Source: WHSO01 sp963732875 (GTDB lineage: Bacteria > Pseudomonadota > Alphaproteobacteria > SMXQ01). Taken from it: DNA of 64,000 bases. The stretch lies in the NCBI GenBank assembly GCA_963732875.1, contig CAVTBD010000003.1, positions 310,001 through 374,000 of the forward strand. Direction: 5' to 3'. The position numbers and the translations under genes were made by a program. Positions 53,214 to 62,493 of the stretch are shown here, one piece after another (the stretch's first letter is position 1; the number at the start of each line of letters is the position of its first letter). The notes beneath the pieces are model-generated. The model had not been told where the DNA came from and did not search any database. It saw nothing but the letters and a program-made list of their open reading frames with translations.

Positions 53214-54236
53214 TCAGGCGATGGGCTCGGCGAGGCGGTCGATCACCTGGTCCATGGTGACGCCGTCGGCGCGCGCCGCGAAGGTGAGCGCCATGCGGTG
53301 GCGCAGCACGGGATGGGCGAGCGCCACCACGTCGTCCACCGATGGCGCGAGGCGTCCTTCCAGCACCGCCCGTGCCCGGCACGCCAGCATCAGCGCCTGG
53401 CTCGCGCGCGGTCCCGGTCCCCAGGCGACGGTAGCGTCGACGTCGGCGTCGCCAGCGCCGGGACGGCCCGCGCGCACCAGCGCCAGGATCGCCTCGACCA
53501 CCGAATCGCCGACCGGCACGCGCCGCACCAGGCGCTGGGCCGCGATCAGTTCGTCCGCGGTCAGCACCTTGCGGGCCTGGGCCTCGGACGCCCCGGTGGT
53601 GGCCAGCAGCATGGCGCGCTCGGCGTCCTTCTCGGGATAGTTCACGTCGATCTGGAGGATGAAGCGGTCGAGTTGCGCCTCGGGCAGGGGATAGGTGCCC
53701 TCCTGCTCGAGCGGGTTCTGGGTGGCGAGCACGTGGAACGGGCGGGGCAGGGTATGGGTGGCGCCGGCGACAGAAACCGCGCGCTCCTGCATCGCCTGCA
53801 GCAGCGCCGACTGGGTGCGCGGGCTGGCGCGGTTGATCTCGTCGGCCATCAGCAGCTGGCAGAACACCGGCCCGGGAATGAAGCGGAACGACCGCGACCC
53901 GGTCTCCGATTCCTCCAGCACCTCGGAGCCGAGGATGTCGGAGGGCATCAGGTCGGGGGTGAACTGGATGCGTTTGTCCCCGAGCCCGAGCACGGTGCCC
54001 AGCGTCTGGACCAGCAGCGTCTTGGCGAGGCCGGGCACGCCGATCAGCAGCGCGTGGCCGCCCGCGAGCAGCGTGATCAGCGCCTCGTCGATGACCTGGC
54101 GCTGGCCGAAGATGATCTCGCCCAGCGCCCCCCGGACGTCCTGGAGGCGGGCGCCGAGGGCCTCGATATCGGCGGCCAGATGGGCCGCGTCCCCGGCCGG
54201 CGGGGCGGAACTGGCGTGCGGATCGGTGACGGTCAC
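53214..54236 (-). CDS. moxR: MoxR-family AAA+ ATPase
   Basis: A 340-residue MoxR-type ATPase. The Walker A motif is GVPGLAKT at residues 66-73, Walker B is LLMADEINRAS, and sensor 1 is VLATQNPLEQEGTYPLPEAQLDRF. These chaperone-like ATPases help mature or insert metal cofactors into von Willebrand-domain partners such as those downstream. The start GTG at 54236 is preferred over the longer frame because AAGGAA lies eight bases ahead. First gene of a four-gene minus-strand operon. Confidence 0.93.
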   Translation of the reverse strand: MTVTDPHASSAPPAGDAAHLAADIEALGARLQDVRGALGEIIFGQRQVIDEALITLLAGGHALLIGVPGLAKTLLVQTLGTVLGLGDKRIQFTPDLMPSDILGSEVLEESETGSRSFRFIPGPVFCQLLMADEINRASPRTQSALLQAMQERAVSVAGATHTLPRPFHVLATQNPLEQEGTYPLPEAQLDRFILQIDVNYPEKDAERAMLLATTGASEAQARKVLTADELIAAQRLVRRVPVGDSVVEAILALVRAGRPGAGDADVDATVAWGPGPRASQALMLACRARAVLEGRLAPSVDDVVALAHPVLRHRMALTFAARADGVTMDQVIDRLAEPIA

Positions 54237-54392
54237 GGGGCGTTTCCTTCGGCGTGGCTGGCGGTTCTGACCGGGGCCCTCGGGGCGCCTTCCGGTCGCA
54301 TGCGTCTCTCTCGATACTTGGGACGCTGCAAAAAACACCTTAAGTATAGGATGAATTGCCGCTCAAGGTAGCGGTGAAAATGGGCTGAAATT

Positions 54393-54899
54393 ATGGCGGA
54401 CACAGAGGATATCGGCACCGGTGACATCTGCGCCGGCGGCGCGTTCCGCATCGCCGCGGACGGCACCTGGTTCCACGACGGCGCGGTCATCGCGCGGCCT
54501 GCGCTGGTGCGCCTGTTCGCGACCGTGCTGCGGCGCGACGGTGCCGGTGATTACTGGCTGGTAACGCCGGCCGAGAAGGTCGCCGTCGCGGTCGAGGACG
54601 CGCCCTTCATCGCGGTCGAGACGGCGTGCGACGGTGCCGGCCGTGTCGCGCACCGCCGCTTCCGCACCAATGTGGACGCCTGGGTGCCGCTCGACCGAGA
54701 CCATCCCCTGGTGGTGCGTGCCGACCGGGCGGGACCGCGGCCCTACCTGGCGCTCGGCGGTGGCCTCGAGGCGCGGCTCGCGCGCAGCGTCTACTACGAG
54801 CTCGCCGGGGAGGCCGAGGCCGGCCCCGACGGCGCCCTCGGGATCTGGAGCGCAGGCGTGTTCTTCGCGCTCGCGCCGGGCATGGGGACGGCACCATGA
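54393..54899 (+). CDS. DUF1285-domain protein
   Basis: 168 residues matching the DUF1285 family, small beta-rich proteins common in alphaproteobacteria. WFHDGAVIARPALVRLFATVLRRD is a conserved start, and GDYWLVTPAEKVAVAVEDAPF follows. The biochemical role is unknown. The stop overlaps the NUDIX gene start by four bases (ATGA), which begins a tight run up to cca. Confidence 0.85.
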   Translation: MADTEDIGTGDICAGGAFRIAADGTWFHDGAVIARPALVRLFATVLRRDGAGDYWLVTPAEKVAVAVEDAPFIAVETACDGAGRVAHRRFRTNVDAWVPLDRDHPLVVRADRAGPRPYLALGGGLEARLARSVYYELAGEAEAGPDGALGIWSAGVFFALAPGMGTAP

Positions 54900-55576
54900 C
54901 CGGCCTCGACGCTAACGCCTTCGCGGACCGCCTGCGCCCGTGCCTCAAGGCGCCCGAGGCGGCCGCCGCCGCGCCGCGCTTCCGCATGGGCTTCGGCGCC
55001 GAGGAGAAGTTCCTCAACGTCGCCGGCGACGGTGCCGCCTACCGCCCGGCGGCGGTGCTGGTGCCGATCGTCGATCACGTGGGCGGCGCGACCGTGCTGC
55101 TCACCGAGCGCTGCGCGCATCTTTCGGATCACGCCGGACAGATCAGCTTTCCGGGCGGGCGCCTCGAGGACGGCGATCGCGGCCCGGTCGATACCGCACT
55201 GCGCGAGGCGCGCGAGGAGGTCGGGCTTGAGGCGGCATATATTCGCTCGGTGGTCGGCGCCCTCGACCAGCGCGGCACCATCTCGAAGTTTCGGGTCACG
55301 CCGGTGATCGCCCTGATCGCCCCGTTCACCCCGGTGCCCCAGCGGGACGAGGTCGCCGACGTCTTCGAGGTCCCGCTCGACCATGTGCTCGATCCCGCCC
55401 ATCACGAGAACCTGCACGTTTCGCCCGCTGACGGGCGGCCGCGCCAGATGTACGCGATCCGCTATGGCGATCGTTTCATCTTCGGCTTCACCGCCCGTAT
55501 ACTGGTCCAGTTGTCGGAGTTCTGGCACGAAGGCCGCTACCGGCCCGATAGAACCGCGTTCGGCGCGGAACGGTGA
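54896..55576 (+). CDS. NUDIX hydrolase, CoA pyrophosphatase-like
   Basis: 226 residues with a full NUDIX box GGRLEDGDRGPVDTALREAREEVGL around residue 92 and LTERCAHLSDHAGQISFPGG just before it. That preceding motif marks the CoA diphosphatase (NudL/YeaB) group, which splits CoA into 3',5'-ADP and phosphopantetheine. It overlaps DUF1285 upstream and is followed after four bases by a small membrane protein gene. Confidence 0.88.
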   Translation: MTGLDANAFADRLRPCLKAPEAAAAAPRFRMGFGAEEKFLNVAGDGAAYRPAAVLVPIVDHVGGATVLLTERCAHLSDHAGQISFPGGRLEDGDRGPVDTALREAREEVGLEAAYIRSVVGALDQRGTISKFRVTPVIALIAPFTPVPQRDEVADVFEVPLDHVLDPAHHENLHVSPADGRPRQMYAIRYGDRFIFGFTARILVQLSEFWHEGRYRPDRTAFGAER

Positions 55577-55580
55577 GGCG

Positions 55581-55865
55581 ATGTTCAGATTGTTCTTCAC
55601 CTACATCCTGCCGCTGATCGCGCCGACCGCGCTTTACCTGGTCTGGAGCGGCATCCAGCAGCGACGGGCGCTCGCGGGCAAGCGCGCCGCGCCGCCGCCA
55701 TCTTTCGCCGACATGCCGTGGCTGGTGCTGATCGGTGCCGGCGTCTCGCTGCTGGTGGTCGTGCTGCTTGGTTTCATGCTGTTCGGCGGCGGTGCGCCGC
55801 CGGGCACGCGTTACGTTCCGCCGCACATGGATGGCGGCAGGATCGTTCCCGGCCAATCGCGCTAG
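55581..55865 (+). CDS. Small membrane protein (DUF6111-like)
   Basis: 94 residues with two hydrophobic helices, LFFTYILPLIAPTALYLVW and WLVLIGAGVSLLVVVLLGFM, and a Pro-rich C-terminal tail. It resembles the DUF6111 proteins I recall from alphaproteobacteria, in the same place between a NUDIX gene and cca. The function is unknown. It starts four bases after the NUDIX gene. Confidence 0.78.
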   Translation: MFRLFFTYILPLIAPTALYLVWSGIQQRRALAGKRAAPPPSFADMPWLVLIGAGVSLLVVVLLGFMLFGGGAPPGTRYVPPHMDGGRIVPGQSR

Positions 55866-55869
55866 CGGC

Positions 55870-57126
55870 ATGGACCCGAAGAGAAACCTCGCGACGCAGC
55901 CGTGGATGACGGCGCCGCCGGTGCGCGCCGTGATGGCGGCGCTCGCGGCGGGCGGCGAGGCGCGCTTCGTCGGCGGCTGCGTGCGCGACGCGGTCCTGTG
56001 CCGGGAGGTCCATGACGTCGACATCGCGACGCACCTGCCGCCCGAGCGCGTCACCGCGGTGCTGCAGGCCGCCGGCATCAAGGCGGTGCCGACCGGCATC
56101 GCGCACGGCACCGTTACGGCGGTGACCGGCGACCAGCATTTCGAGATCACCACCCTGCGCCGCGACGTTGCCACCGACGGGCGCCGCGCCGAGGTCGCCT
56201 TCACCGACGACTGGCAGGAGGATGCGGCGCGGCGCGACTTCACCTTCAACGCCATGTCCATGACCGAGACGGGCGCGGTCTACGATTATTTCGACGGGCT
56301 CGAGGATCTCGCTGCGGGCCGCGTGCGATTCGTCGGCGATCCCGAGACGCGCATCCGCGAGGATGTGCTGCGGGTGCTGCGTTTCTTCCGCTTCCACGCG
56401 TTCTATGGCCGCGGCGCGCCGGACGTAGGCGCGCTCGCCGCCGCGCGCAAGCTGGCGCCACTGGCGCCGGGTCTTTCGGGCGAGCGGGTGTGGGCCGAGC
56501 TGTCGCGCATCCTGATGGCGCCCGACCCGGCGGCGGCCTTCGCCCTGATGGCGGACAACGGCGTGCTCGCCGAGGTTTTGCCGGAAGCGACTAACTTCGC
56601 GAGACTTGGTGCGCTCGCGGTGATCGAGGCGGCCGAAGGCTGCGACGCGGCCTCCGCGCCGGTGCGCCGGCTCGCCGCCGTGCTCGCGGCCGACGCCGAG
56701 GGCGCGGAGGCGGTTGCGGCGCGGCTGCGCCTGTCGCGTCACGGACGCCAGCGTCTGGCTCACCTCGCCGAGCACGGCGCCACGGTCGCGCCGGACTGGA
56801 CCAGGGCCGACGCGCGCCGCGCAATCTACCGGCACGGCGCGGCGCCCTACCGCGACACGGTGCTGATCTCCTGGGCGGGCGAGAAGGCCGAGGGCGCCAA
56901 TCACGGCACCGATGCCGCGTACAGCGCGCTGCTCGAGGTCGGGGCCAGCTTCGCGCCGCCGGCGTTCCCGCTGGGCGGCGCCGACGCCCAGGCGCTCGGC
57001 CTCGCGCCCGGGCCCGGGATGGGCGCGGCGCTCGCGGCGGTGGAGGCGTGGTGGCTGGCCGAGGATTTCGCGCCTGACCGCGCAGCGTGTCTGGATCGGC
57101 TACGGGCGGTTATCGCCGGGCGCTGA
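55870..57126 (+). CDS. cca: CCA tRNA nucleotidyltransferase
   Basis: 418 residues of the class II polymerase-beta-like family, adding or repairing the 3' CCA of tRNAs. RFVGGCVRDAVL and HDVDIAT hold the nucleotidyl-transfer aspartates; ARRDFTFNAMSM and IREDVLRVLRFFRF are the next signature blocks. The C-terminal part is helical and lacks an HD phosphohydrolase domain. The start ATG is at 55870. Last gene of the DUF1285-NUDIX-small protein-cca run. Confidence 0.9.
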   Translation: MDPKRNLATQPWMTAPPVRAVMAALAAGGEARFVGGCVRDAVLCREVHDVDIATHLPPERVTAVLQAAGIKAVPTGIAHGTVTAVTGDQHFEITTLRRDVATDGRRAEVAFTDDWQEDAARRDFTFNAMSMTETGAVYDYFDGLEDLAAGRVRFVGDPETRIREDVLRVLRFFRFHAFYGRGAPDVGALAAARKLAPLAPGLSGERVWAELSRILMAPDPAAAFALMADNGVLAEVLPEATNFARLGALAVIEAAEGCDAASAPVRRLAAVLAADAEGAEAVAARLRLSRHGRQRLAHLAEHGATVAPDWTRADARRAIYRHGAAPYRDTVLISWAGEKAEGANHGTDAAYSALLEVGASFAPPAFPLGGADAQALGLAPGPGMGAALAAVEAWWLAEDFAPDRAACLDRLRAVIAGR

Positions 57127-57158
57127 GCGGGCCGCGGCCCGTCCGGTTGATGTCGCGG

Positions 57159-58082
57159 TCATGGCCAGGCGACCTCGGGCGGCAGGCTCATCAGGATCGC
57201 CTCGGTGTTGCCGCCGGTCTTCAGCCCGAACTGGGTGCCGCGGTCGTAGAGCAGGTTGAACTCGACGTAGCGTCCGCGCCGTATCAGCTGGTGGCGCCGT
57301 TCGGCGTCGCTCCAGGTGTCGTTCATGCGCCGGGCGACGATCGCGGGATAGGCCGCGAGAAACGCCTCGCCTACGTTACGGGTGAAGGCGAAGTCGGCGT
57401 CCCAGTCGTCCGTGTCCAGGTAATCGTAGAAGATGCCGCCGAGCCCGCGCGGCTCGCCCCGGTGGGGCAGGAAGAAGTATTCGTCGCACCACTTCTTGAA
57501 GCGTGGGTAGTAGTCGGGATCGAAGCGGTCGCACGCGTCCTTGAGTGCGCCGTGCAGCAGGGCCGCGTCCTCGGCGGCCTCGGCGCTGTCGGGGAACATC
57601 GGCGTGAGGTCGGCGCCGCCGCCGAACCAGCCCTTGCCGGTGACGATGTGGCGCGTGTTCATATGCACCGCCGGCACCTTGGGCGAGCGCAGGTGCGCCA
57701 CCAGCGAAATGCCGGACGCCCAGAACGCGCCGCCGGTCTCGTCGGCGCCCGGGATCTGCTTGGCGAACTCGGGGGCGAACCGTCCCGAAACGGTGGACAC
57801 GTTGACGCCGACCTTTTCGAACACGCGCCCGTGCATGACCGCCATCACGCCGCCGCCGCCGTCGCTGCCCCCGTTGTTGCTATCGTCGTTGGCGCGCTGC
57901 CACGGCGTGCGCACGAAGCGGCCGGGCGCGATGCCGGTGACGCGCGCCAGCGCTGGGCCCGCCACCTTGTCCTCGAGCGCCTCGAACGCGGCGCAGATGC
58001 GGTCGCGCAGGGACTCGAACCAGGCGCTGGCGGCGGCCTTGCGCGCGTCGGCGGTGTCGGGGTCGGGGGAATCTGCGGGCAC
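57159..58082 (-). CDS. hemF: Oxygen-dependent coproporphyrinogen III oxidase
   Basis: 307 residues; oxidatively decarboxylates two propionates of coproporphyrinogen III in heme synthesis, using O2. GGGADLTPMFPDSAEA, KKWCDEYFFLPHRGEPRG and GRYVEFNLLYDRGTQFGL are the standard conserved blocks. The start GTG at 58082 gives MPADSPDPD; a slightly later start is possible. It lies beside trmL on the same strand, 33 bases away. Confidence 0.93.
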   Translation of the reverse strand: MPADSPDPDTADARKAAASAWFESLRDRICAAFEALEDKVAGPALARVTGIAPGRFVRTPWQRANDDSNNGGSDGGGGVMAVMHGRVFEKVGVNVSTVSGRFAPEFAKQIPGADETGGAFWASGISLVAHLRSPKVPAVHMNTRHIVTGKGWFGGGADLTPMFPDSAEAAEDAALLHGALKDACDRFDPDYYPRFKKWCDEYFFLPHRGEPRGLGGIFYDYLDTDDWDADFAFTRNVGEAFLAAYPAIVARRMNDTWSDAERRHQLIRRGRYVEFNLLYDRGTQFGLKTGGNTEAILMSLPPEVAWP

Positions 58083-58115
58083 GCGGCGGCCTCCGTGACG
58101 GCGGAACGGGTCGGT

Positions 58116-58583
58116 CTACCCGGGCAAATCGCCCGGGAAACCGCGGGTCTGGCGCAGGGCCTCCGACAGCGCGATCGCCGCGGCGGTCGCCACATTAAGG
58201 CTGCGCGCGCCTGCGGCCAAGGGGATCGTCGCGCGGATGTCGGCAGCGGCGTGCACCGCATCCGGCACGCCCGCCGATTCGCGCCCCACCACCAGCACGT
58301 CCCCGGGACGGTAGACGACCGCGCGGAAGTCGGTGTCGCCGTGCGTGGTCAGCAGGATGGCGCGCCCGGGGGCGGGAATGCTCGCCCGGAACGCGGCGAA
58401 GTCGGCGTGGCGCGCGATCGTGGCGAGCGCGATGTAGTCCATGCCGGCGCGCCGGAGCCTGGCGTCGGACAGCACGAAGCCGGGCTGGCCGATGATGTCG
58501 ACGGCGATCCCCAGGCACGCGCCGAGGCGCAGGAGCGCCCCGGCGTTCTGGGGGATGTCGGGCTCATAAAGCGCGATGCGCAT
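58116..58583 (-). CDS. trmL: tRNA (cytidine(34)-2'-O)-methyltransferase
   Basis: 155 residues of the SPOUT family. MRIALYEPDIPQNAGALLRL begins in the way typical for TrmL; VVGRESAGVP and LNVATAAAIAL form the knotted SAM site. It modifies the wobble base of certain leucine tRNAs. The start at 58583 is the family-typical one. In the same direction as hemF, with petABC divergent. Confidence 0.9.
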   Translation of the reverse strand: MRIALYEPDIPQNAGALLRLGACLGIAVDIIGQPGFVLSDARLRRAGMDYIALATIARHADFAAFRASIPAPGRAILLTTHGDTDFRAVVYRPGDVLVVGRESAGVPDAVHAAADIRATIPLAAGARSLNVATAAAIALSEALRQTRGFPGDLPG

Positions 58584-58789
58584 GTTAACCTTCACCGTTG
58601 CGCCGGGGGCCCCGGCGCGGGACCCGGAGAGTGCCCGCCGCCCGCCCAAAACGGGCGGTTTCAGGGAAAAAATGGCAGATTAGGGCTTTGCTTGCCGCGC
58701 AATTTATATTACACCCTGCACCACCAAAACCACCCGTCCGGGACGTTCCCCCGGGCGTCCGAGGGTGGCCTTAAAGGGGAAATTGATAG

Positions 58790-59344
58790 ATGTCCGATAC
58801 CGTTCACGGCCACGGTCACGGTGGGAAGACGGGCGAAACCCGCCGCGACTTCCTGGCGCTGGCGGGCGCCGCGCTCGGCGCCGCCGGCGCGGGCCTTGCG
58901 ATCTGGCCGCTCATTGACAGCATGAACCCCGCCAAGGACGTGCTTGCGCTGTCCTCGATCGAGGTCGACCTCAAGCCGATCGCGCTCGGTCAGCGCGTGA
59001 CCGTGAAGTGGCGCGGCAAGCCGGTGTTCATCGACCACCGCACGCCCCAGGACATCGCCAAGGCGCGCGACGTGAACATCGCCGAGCTGCGCGATCCCCA
59101 GGCCGACAAGGACCGTGTCCAGAAGCCGGAATGGCTGGTGATGGTGGGTGTCTGCACCCACCTCGGCTGCATCCCCCTCGGCCAGAAGGAAGGCGAGCCG
59201 CGCGGCGAGTGGGGCGGCTGGTTCTGCCCGTGCCACGGCTCGCAGTACGACGGCTCGGGGCGCATCCGCAAGGGCCCGGCGCCGAAGAACCTGGAGATTC
59301 CGGGCTATGCCTTCCTGAACGACACCACCGTGCGCATCGGCTAG
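58790..59344 (+). CDS. petA: Ubiquinol-cytochrome c reductase Rieske iron-sulfur subunit
   Basis: 184 residues of the cytochrome bc1 complex, carrying the 2Fe-2S cluster on the periplasmic side. A twin-arginine type N-terminus (RRDFLALAG at residues 18-26) leads into the single anchor helix. Cluster ligands are Cys122 and His124 in VCTHLGC, and Cys146 and His149 in FCPCHGSQYDG; Cys127 and Cys148 form the disulfide. First gene of the petABC operon. An AT-rich stretch at 58660-58720 probably holds its promoter. Confidence 0.95.
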   Translation: MSDTVHGHGHGGKTGETRRDFLALAGAALGAAGAGLAIWPLIDSMNPAKDVLALSSIEVDLKPIALGQRVTVKWRGKPVFIDHRTPQDIAKARDVNIAELRDPQADKDRVQKPEWLVMVGVCTHLGCIPLGQKEGEPRGEWGGWFCPCHGSQYDGSGRIRKGPAPKNLEIPGYAFLNDTTVRIG

Positions 59345-59360
59345 AAGAAGGGGTAACAAG

Positions 59361-60581
59361 ATGAGCGCTTCCAGCCAGCCATCGCAGCAGGGCCCGATCG
59401 TTCGTTGGATCGACCAGCGGCTGCCGATCTTCTCCTTCATGCAGCACGAGCTGCACGAGTATCCGACCCCGAAGAACCTGAACTACTGGTGGAACTTCGG
59501 CTCCCTGGCCGGGATCGTGCTGGTGATCATGATCGTCAGCGGCATCTTCCTCGCCATGTACTACACGCCCAATGCGGACCGCGCCTTCGACAGCGTCGAG
59601 CGCATCATGCGCGACGTCAACTACGGCTGGCTGATCCGCTACATCCACATGAACGGCGCGTCGATGTTCTTCGCCGTCGTCTACATCCACATCTTCCGCG
59701 GCCTCTACTACGGCTCCTACAAGCCGCCGCGCGAGCTGCTGTGGTGGCTCGGCCTCGTCATCCTGCTGCTGATGATGGCGACCGCGTTCATGGGCTACGT
59801 GCTGCCGTGGGGCCAGATGAGCTTCTGGGGCGCGACCGTGATCACCAACCTGTTCTCGGCGATCCCGGTGGTCGGCAATTCCATCGTCACCTGGCTGTGG
59901 GGCGGCTTCGCGGTCGACAACCCGACGCTGCACCGCTTCTTCTCGCTGCACTACCTGCTGCCGTTCGTGATCCTCGGCGTGGTCGTGCTGCACCTGGTGG
60001 CGCTGCACACCTCGAAGTCCAACAACCCGCTCGGCATCGATCCCAAGAGCGACAAGGACACCATCCCATTCCACCCCTACTACACGGTCAAGGACGGGTT
60101 CGGCCTCGGCGTGTTCCTGATCCTCTACATGGCGCTGGTATTCTTCTGGCCGAACCTGCTGGGTGAGCCCGACAACTATATCCCGGCCAATCCGCTGCAC
60201 ACGCCGTCGGAGATCGTGCCGGAATGGTACCTGCTGCCGTTCTACGCGATCCTGCGCTCGATCCCGGACAAGCTGGGCGGCGTGCTGACCATGTTCTCGT
60301 CCATCTTCGTCCTGTTCTTGCTGCCCTGGCTCGACTGCTCCAAGGTGCGCTCGGCCAAGTTCCGGCCGATCTACAAGCAGGTGTTCTGGATCTTCCTGGC
60401 CGATTGCATCCTGCTCGGCTGGGTCGGCGCCCATCGCCCGGAAGGCCCGGTGCTGCTGATCGGGCGGCTGGCCACGGCCTACTACTTCTTCCACCTCCTG
60501 ATACTGATGCCGTTGCTCGGCAAGTTCGAGAAGACGCGGCCGCTGCCCGACAGCATCTCCGAACCGGTGCTCAAGGGCTAG
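59361..60581 (+). CDS. petB: Cytochrome b subunit of the bc1 complex
   Basis: 406 residues with eight or nine transmembrane helices. It carries two b hemes and the Qo/Qi quinol sites. The heme-binding histidines and nearby motifs are seen in YIHMNGASMFFAVVYIHIFRG and in HYLLPFVILGVVVLHLVALH, and the PEWY quinol-site motif in EIVPEWYLLPFYA. It starts 17 bases after petA. Confidence 0.96.
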   Translation: MSASSQPSQQGPIVRWIDQRLPIFSFMQHELHEYPTPKNLNYWWNFGSLAGIVLVIMIVSGIFLAMYYTPNADRAFDSVERIMRDVNYGWLIRYIHMNGASMFFAVVYIHIFRGLYYGSYKPPRELLWWLGLVILLLMMATAFMGYVLPWGQMSFWGATVITNLFSAIPVVGNSIVTWLWGGFAVDNPTLHRFFSLHYLLPFVILGVVVLHLVALHTSKSNNPLGIDPKSDKDTIPFHPYYTVKDGFGLGVFLILYMALVFFWPNLLGEPDNYIPANPLHTPSEIVPEWYLLPFYAILRSIPDKLGGVLTMFSSIFVLFLLPWLDCSKVRSAKFRPIYKQVFWIFLADCILLGWVGAHRPEGPVLLIGRLATAYYFFHLLILMPLLGKFEKTRPLPDSISEPVLKG

Positions 60582-60595
60582 GCGAGGGATAACAC

Positions 60596-61354
60596 ATGAC
60601 CGTCATCAAGAAACTCGTCTCCGCCATCGCTCTCGCGCTTTGCGTCTCGCCGGCGCTCGCCGCCGACGAGCAGCCAATGCCGACCCAGGACTGGTCGTTC
60701 CAGGGCATGTTCGGCACCTTCGACCGCGACGCCCTGCAGCGCGGCTTTCAGGTCTACCAGAACGTGTGCTCGGCCTGTCATGCCATGGACCACATGCACT
60801 ACCGCGACCTCTCGGCGCTCGGTTACAACGACGATGAGATCAAGGCGATCGCCGCCTCGGTCGAGGTCCAGGACGGGCCCAACGACCAGGGCGAGATGTT
60901 CAACCGCCCGGGCCGGCCCTACGACACGTTCAAGGCGCCGTTCCCCAACGAGCAGGCGGCGCGCGCGGCCAACGGCGGCGCCCATCCGCCCGACCTGTCG
61001 ACCATCGTCAAGGCGCGCGCGGGCCACACCGACTACGTCTACGACATCCTCACCGGCTTCAAGACGCCGCCCGCCGGCCTCAAGATGAACGCCGGCATGC
61101 ACTACAACACGGCGTTCCCGGGCAACCAGATCGCCATGCCGCCGCCGCTGTCGGACGGCGCGGTGGACTATAAGGACGGCACCAAGGCGACGGTCCCGCA
61201 GATGGCCCACGACGTGGCGACCTTCCTCACCTGGGCGTCGTACCCGGAGATGGAGGCGCGCAAGCGTCTCGGCCTCAAGGTGCTGTTCTTCCTGGTGATC
61301 CTCACGATCGTGCTGTACGGCGCCAAGCGCCGCATCTGGTCCGACGTGCACTGA
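60596..61354 (+). CDS. petC: Cytochrome c1 subunit of the bc1 complex
   Basis: 252 residues. A signal peptide of about 23 residues ends at LAADE; the heme c is bound by Cys58, Cys61 and His62 (NVCSACHAM), and the sixth ligand is probably Met in IAMPPPL. A C-terminal helix (VLFFLVILTIVLYG) anchors it. It passes electrons from the Rieske protein to soluble cytochrome c. Last gene of the operon, followed by a strong terminator. Confidence 0.95.
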   Translation: MTVIKKLVSAIALALCVSPALAADEQPMPTQDWSFQGMFGTFDRDALQRGFQVYQNVCSACHAMDHMHYRDLSALGYNDDEIKAIAASVEVQDGPNDQGEMFNRPGRPYDTFKAPFPNEQAARAANGGAHPPDLSTIVKARAGHTDYVYDILTGFKTPPAGLKMNAGMHYNTAFPGNQIAMPPPLSDGAVDYKDGTKATVPQMAHDVATFLTWASYPEMEARKRLGLKVLFFLVILTIVLYGAKRRIWSDVH

Positions 61355-61380
61355 GCGCATCCGTCCTCGAGACGCAAAAA

Positions 61381-61411
61381 AACGGCGCCCCTCTCGGGGC
61401 GCCGTTGCTTT
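61381..61411. terminator. Terminator hairpin after petABC
   Basis: AACGGCGCCCC (61381-61391) pairs perfectly with GGGGCGCCGTT (61396-61406) around TCTC, with a T-rich tail on the plus strand and an A-run before it, so it may act in both directions. Confidence 0.8.
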
Positions 61412-61482
61412 ATGGCGTCCATGATGGCCTCAGGAAGGACAGCATCTGGCCATGGGCCGGAGAACCGATGCCGCCAAAAGCG

Positions 61483-61512
61483 AAGGGGCCGGCGGTCGCC
61501 CGCCGGCCCCTT
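61483..61512 (-). terminator. Candidate terminator after the dienelactone hydrolase gene
   Basis: AAGGGGCCGGCGG pairs with CCGCCGGCCCCTT around a four-base loop. Read on the minus strand it is followed by CGCTTTTGG. It lies 23 bases after the stop at 61535. Confidence 0.45.
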
Positions 61513-61534
61513 GACGCAATGCCGAGGTGCGCGG

Positions 61535-62218
61535 TTAGGCGCTGACCTTGGCGATGTGCTCGTTCAGGAAGTCGAGCGTACGGCTCCGCGCGAGCTTGGC
61601 CGAGGCCTCGTGGTACGAGCCGCGGTGGTCGCAGTTGAAGCCGTGGCCGGCGCCTTCGTACATGTAGACCGGCACCTGGGGCTGGCCCGCCTTGATCTTC
61701 GCGACCTTCTCGGCGTTGATGCCCTTATCCTCGGTGCCGATGTGGCAGATGATCGGGCACTTCGGCTTCTCGTTGGCGAAGTCCGCCGCGTTGCCGCCGT
61801 AGTACGACACCGAGGCGTCGTAGTTGCCGCGGGTGGCGCCGAGCCAGGCGACCGAACCGCCGAAGCAGTAGCCGATGATCGCGACCTTGCCGGCGTCCTT
61901 GCGGATCGCCTCTGCCGCCGCCTGGCTGTCTGCCAGCGAATCGTCCCAGTTCAACTTGGCGCGGGTGGCCTTGCCCTTCTCCTGGTCCTCGGGGCCATAG
62001 CCGAGCTCGAGGTCGCGCTCGACGCGGTCGAACAGGGCCGGCGCGATGGCGATGTAGCCGTCCTTGGCGTAGCCGTCGCAGACTTCCTTGATGTGCTTGT
62101 TGGCGCCGAAGATCTCCTGGATGATCACAACGCCGCCCTTGGGCTTGCCGGCGGGATCGGCGCGATAGGCGCCAAGCTCGAAGCCGTCCTTGGATTTCAG
62201 TTTAAGCATCTTTCCCAT
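61535..62218 (-). CDS. Dienelactone hydrolase-family protein
   Basis: 227 residues of the alpha/beta hydrolase fold with a Cys nucleophile. Cys118 in IIGYCFGG, Asp164 in GTEDKGI and His192 in GAGHGF form the triad of carboxymethylenebutenolidase (dienelactone hydrolase). It may open lactones in aromatic breakdown, but the family is broad. AGGGAGAACC precedes the ATG at 62218. Not in an operon with the catabolic island, which ends 15 kb away. Confidence 0.88.
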   Translation of the reverse strand: MGKMLKLKSKDGFELGAYRADPAGKPKGGVVIIQEIFGANKHIKEVCDGYAKDGYIAIAPALFDRVERDLELGYGPEDQEKGKATRAKLNWDDSLADSQAAAEAIRKDAGKVAIIGYCFGGSVAWLGATRGNYDASVSYYGGNAADFANEKPKCPIICHIGTEDKGINAEKVAKIKAGQPQVPVYMYEGAGHGFNCDHRGSYHEASAKLARSRTLDFLNEHIAKVSA

Positions 62219-62493
62219 GCTGGGTTCTCCCTGATTTCTTGGTTGGAAGGTGGGTTTAAAGCGGCCTACGGGCCCCCGGTTGCCCGGGGCCTCCGAATTC
62301 GGGGGCAAATTGTAGAGGCTGGACGGCGACATAGCAAATGACCTTCCCGGCCCCCGAGGCCCGGAAAGGCAGTCTTTCCCGTCAATTTGTCCCAGCTTTG
62401 TCACAGTCCCGGGAGATGGGGCTTGTTAGGTTTTGCGCGTGGCGGTGGCTGCCGCCGCGTTCATCCATCAATCTTGCCGTTCGGGGGGTCGCC

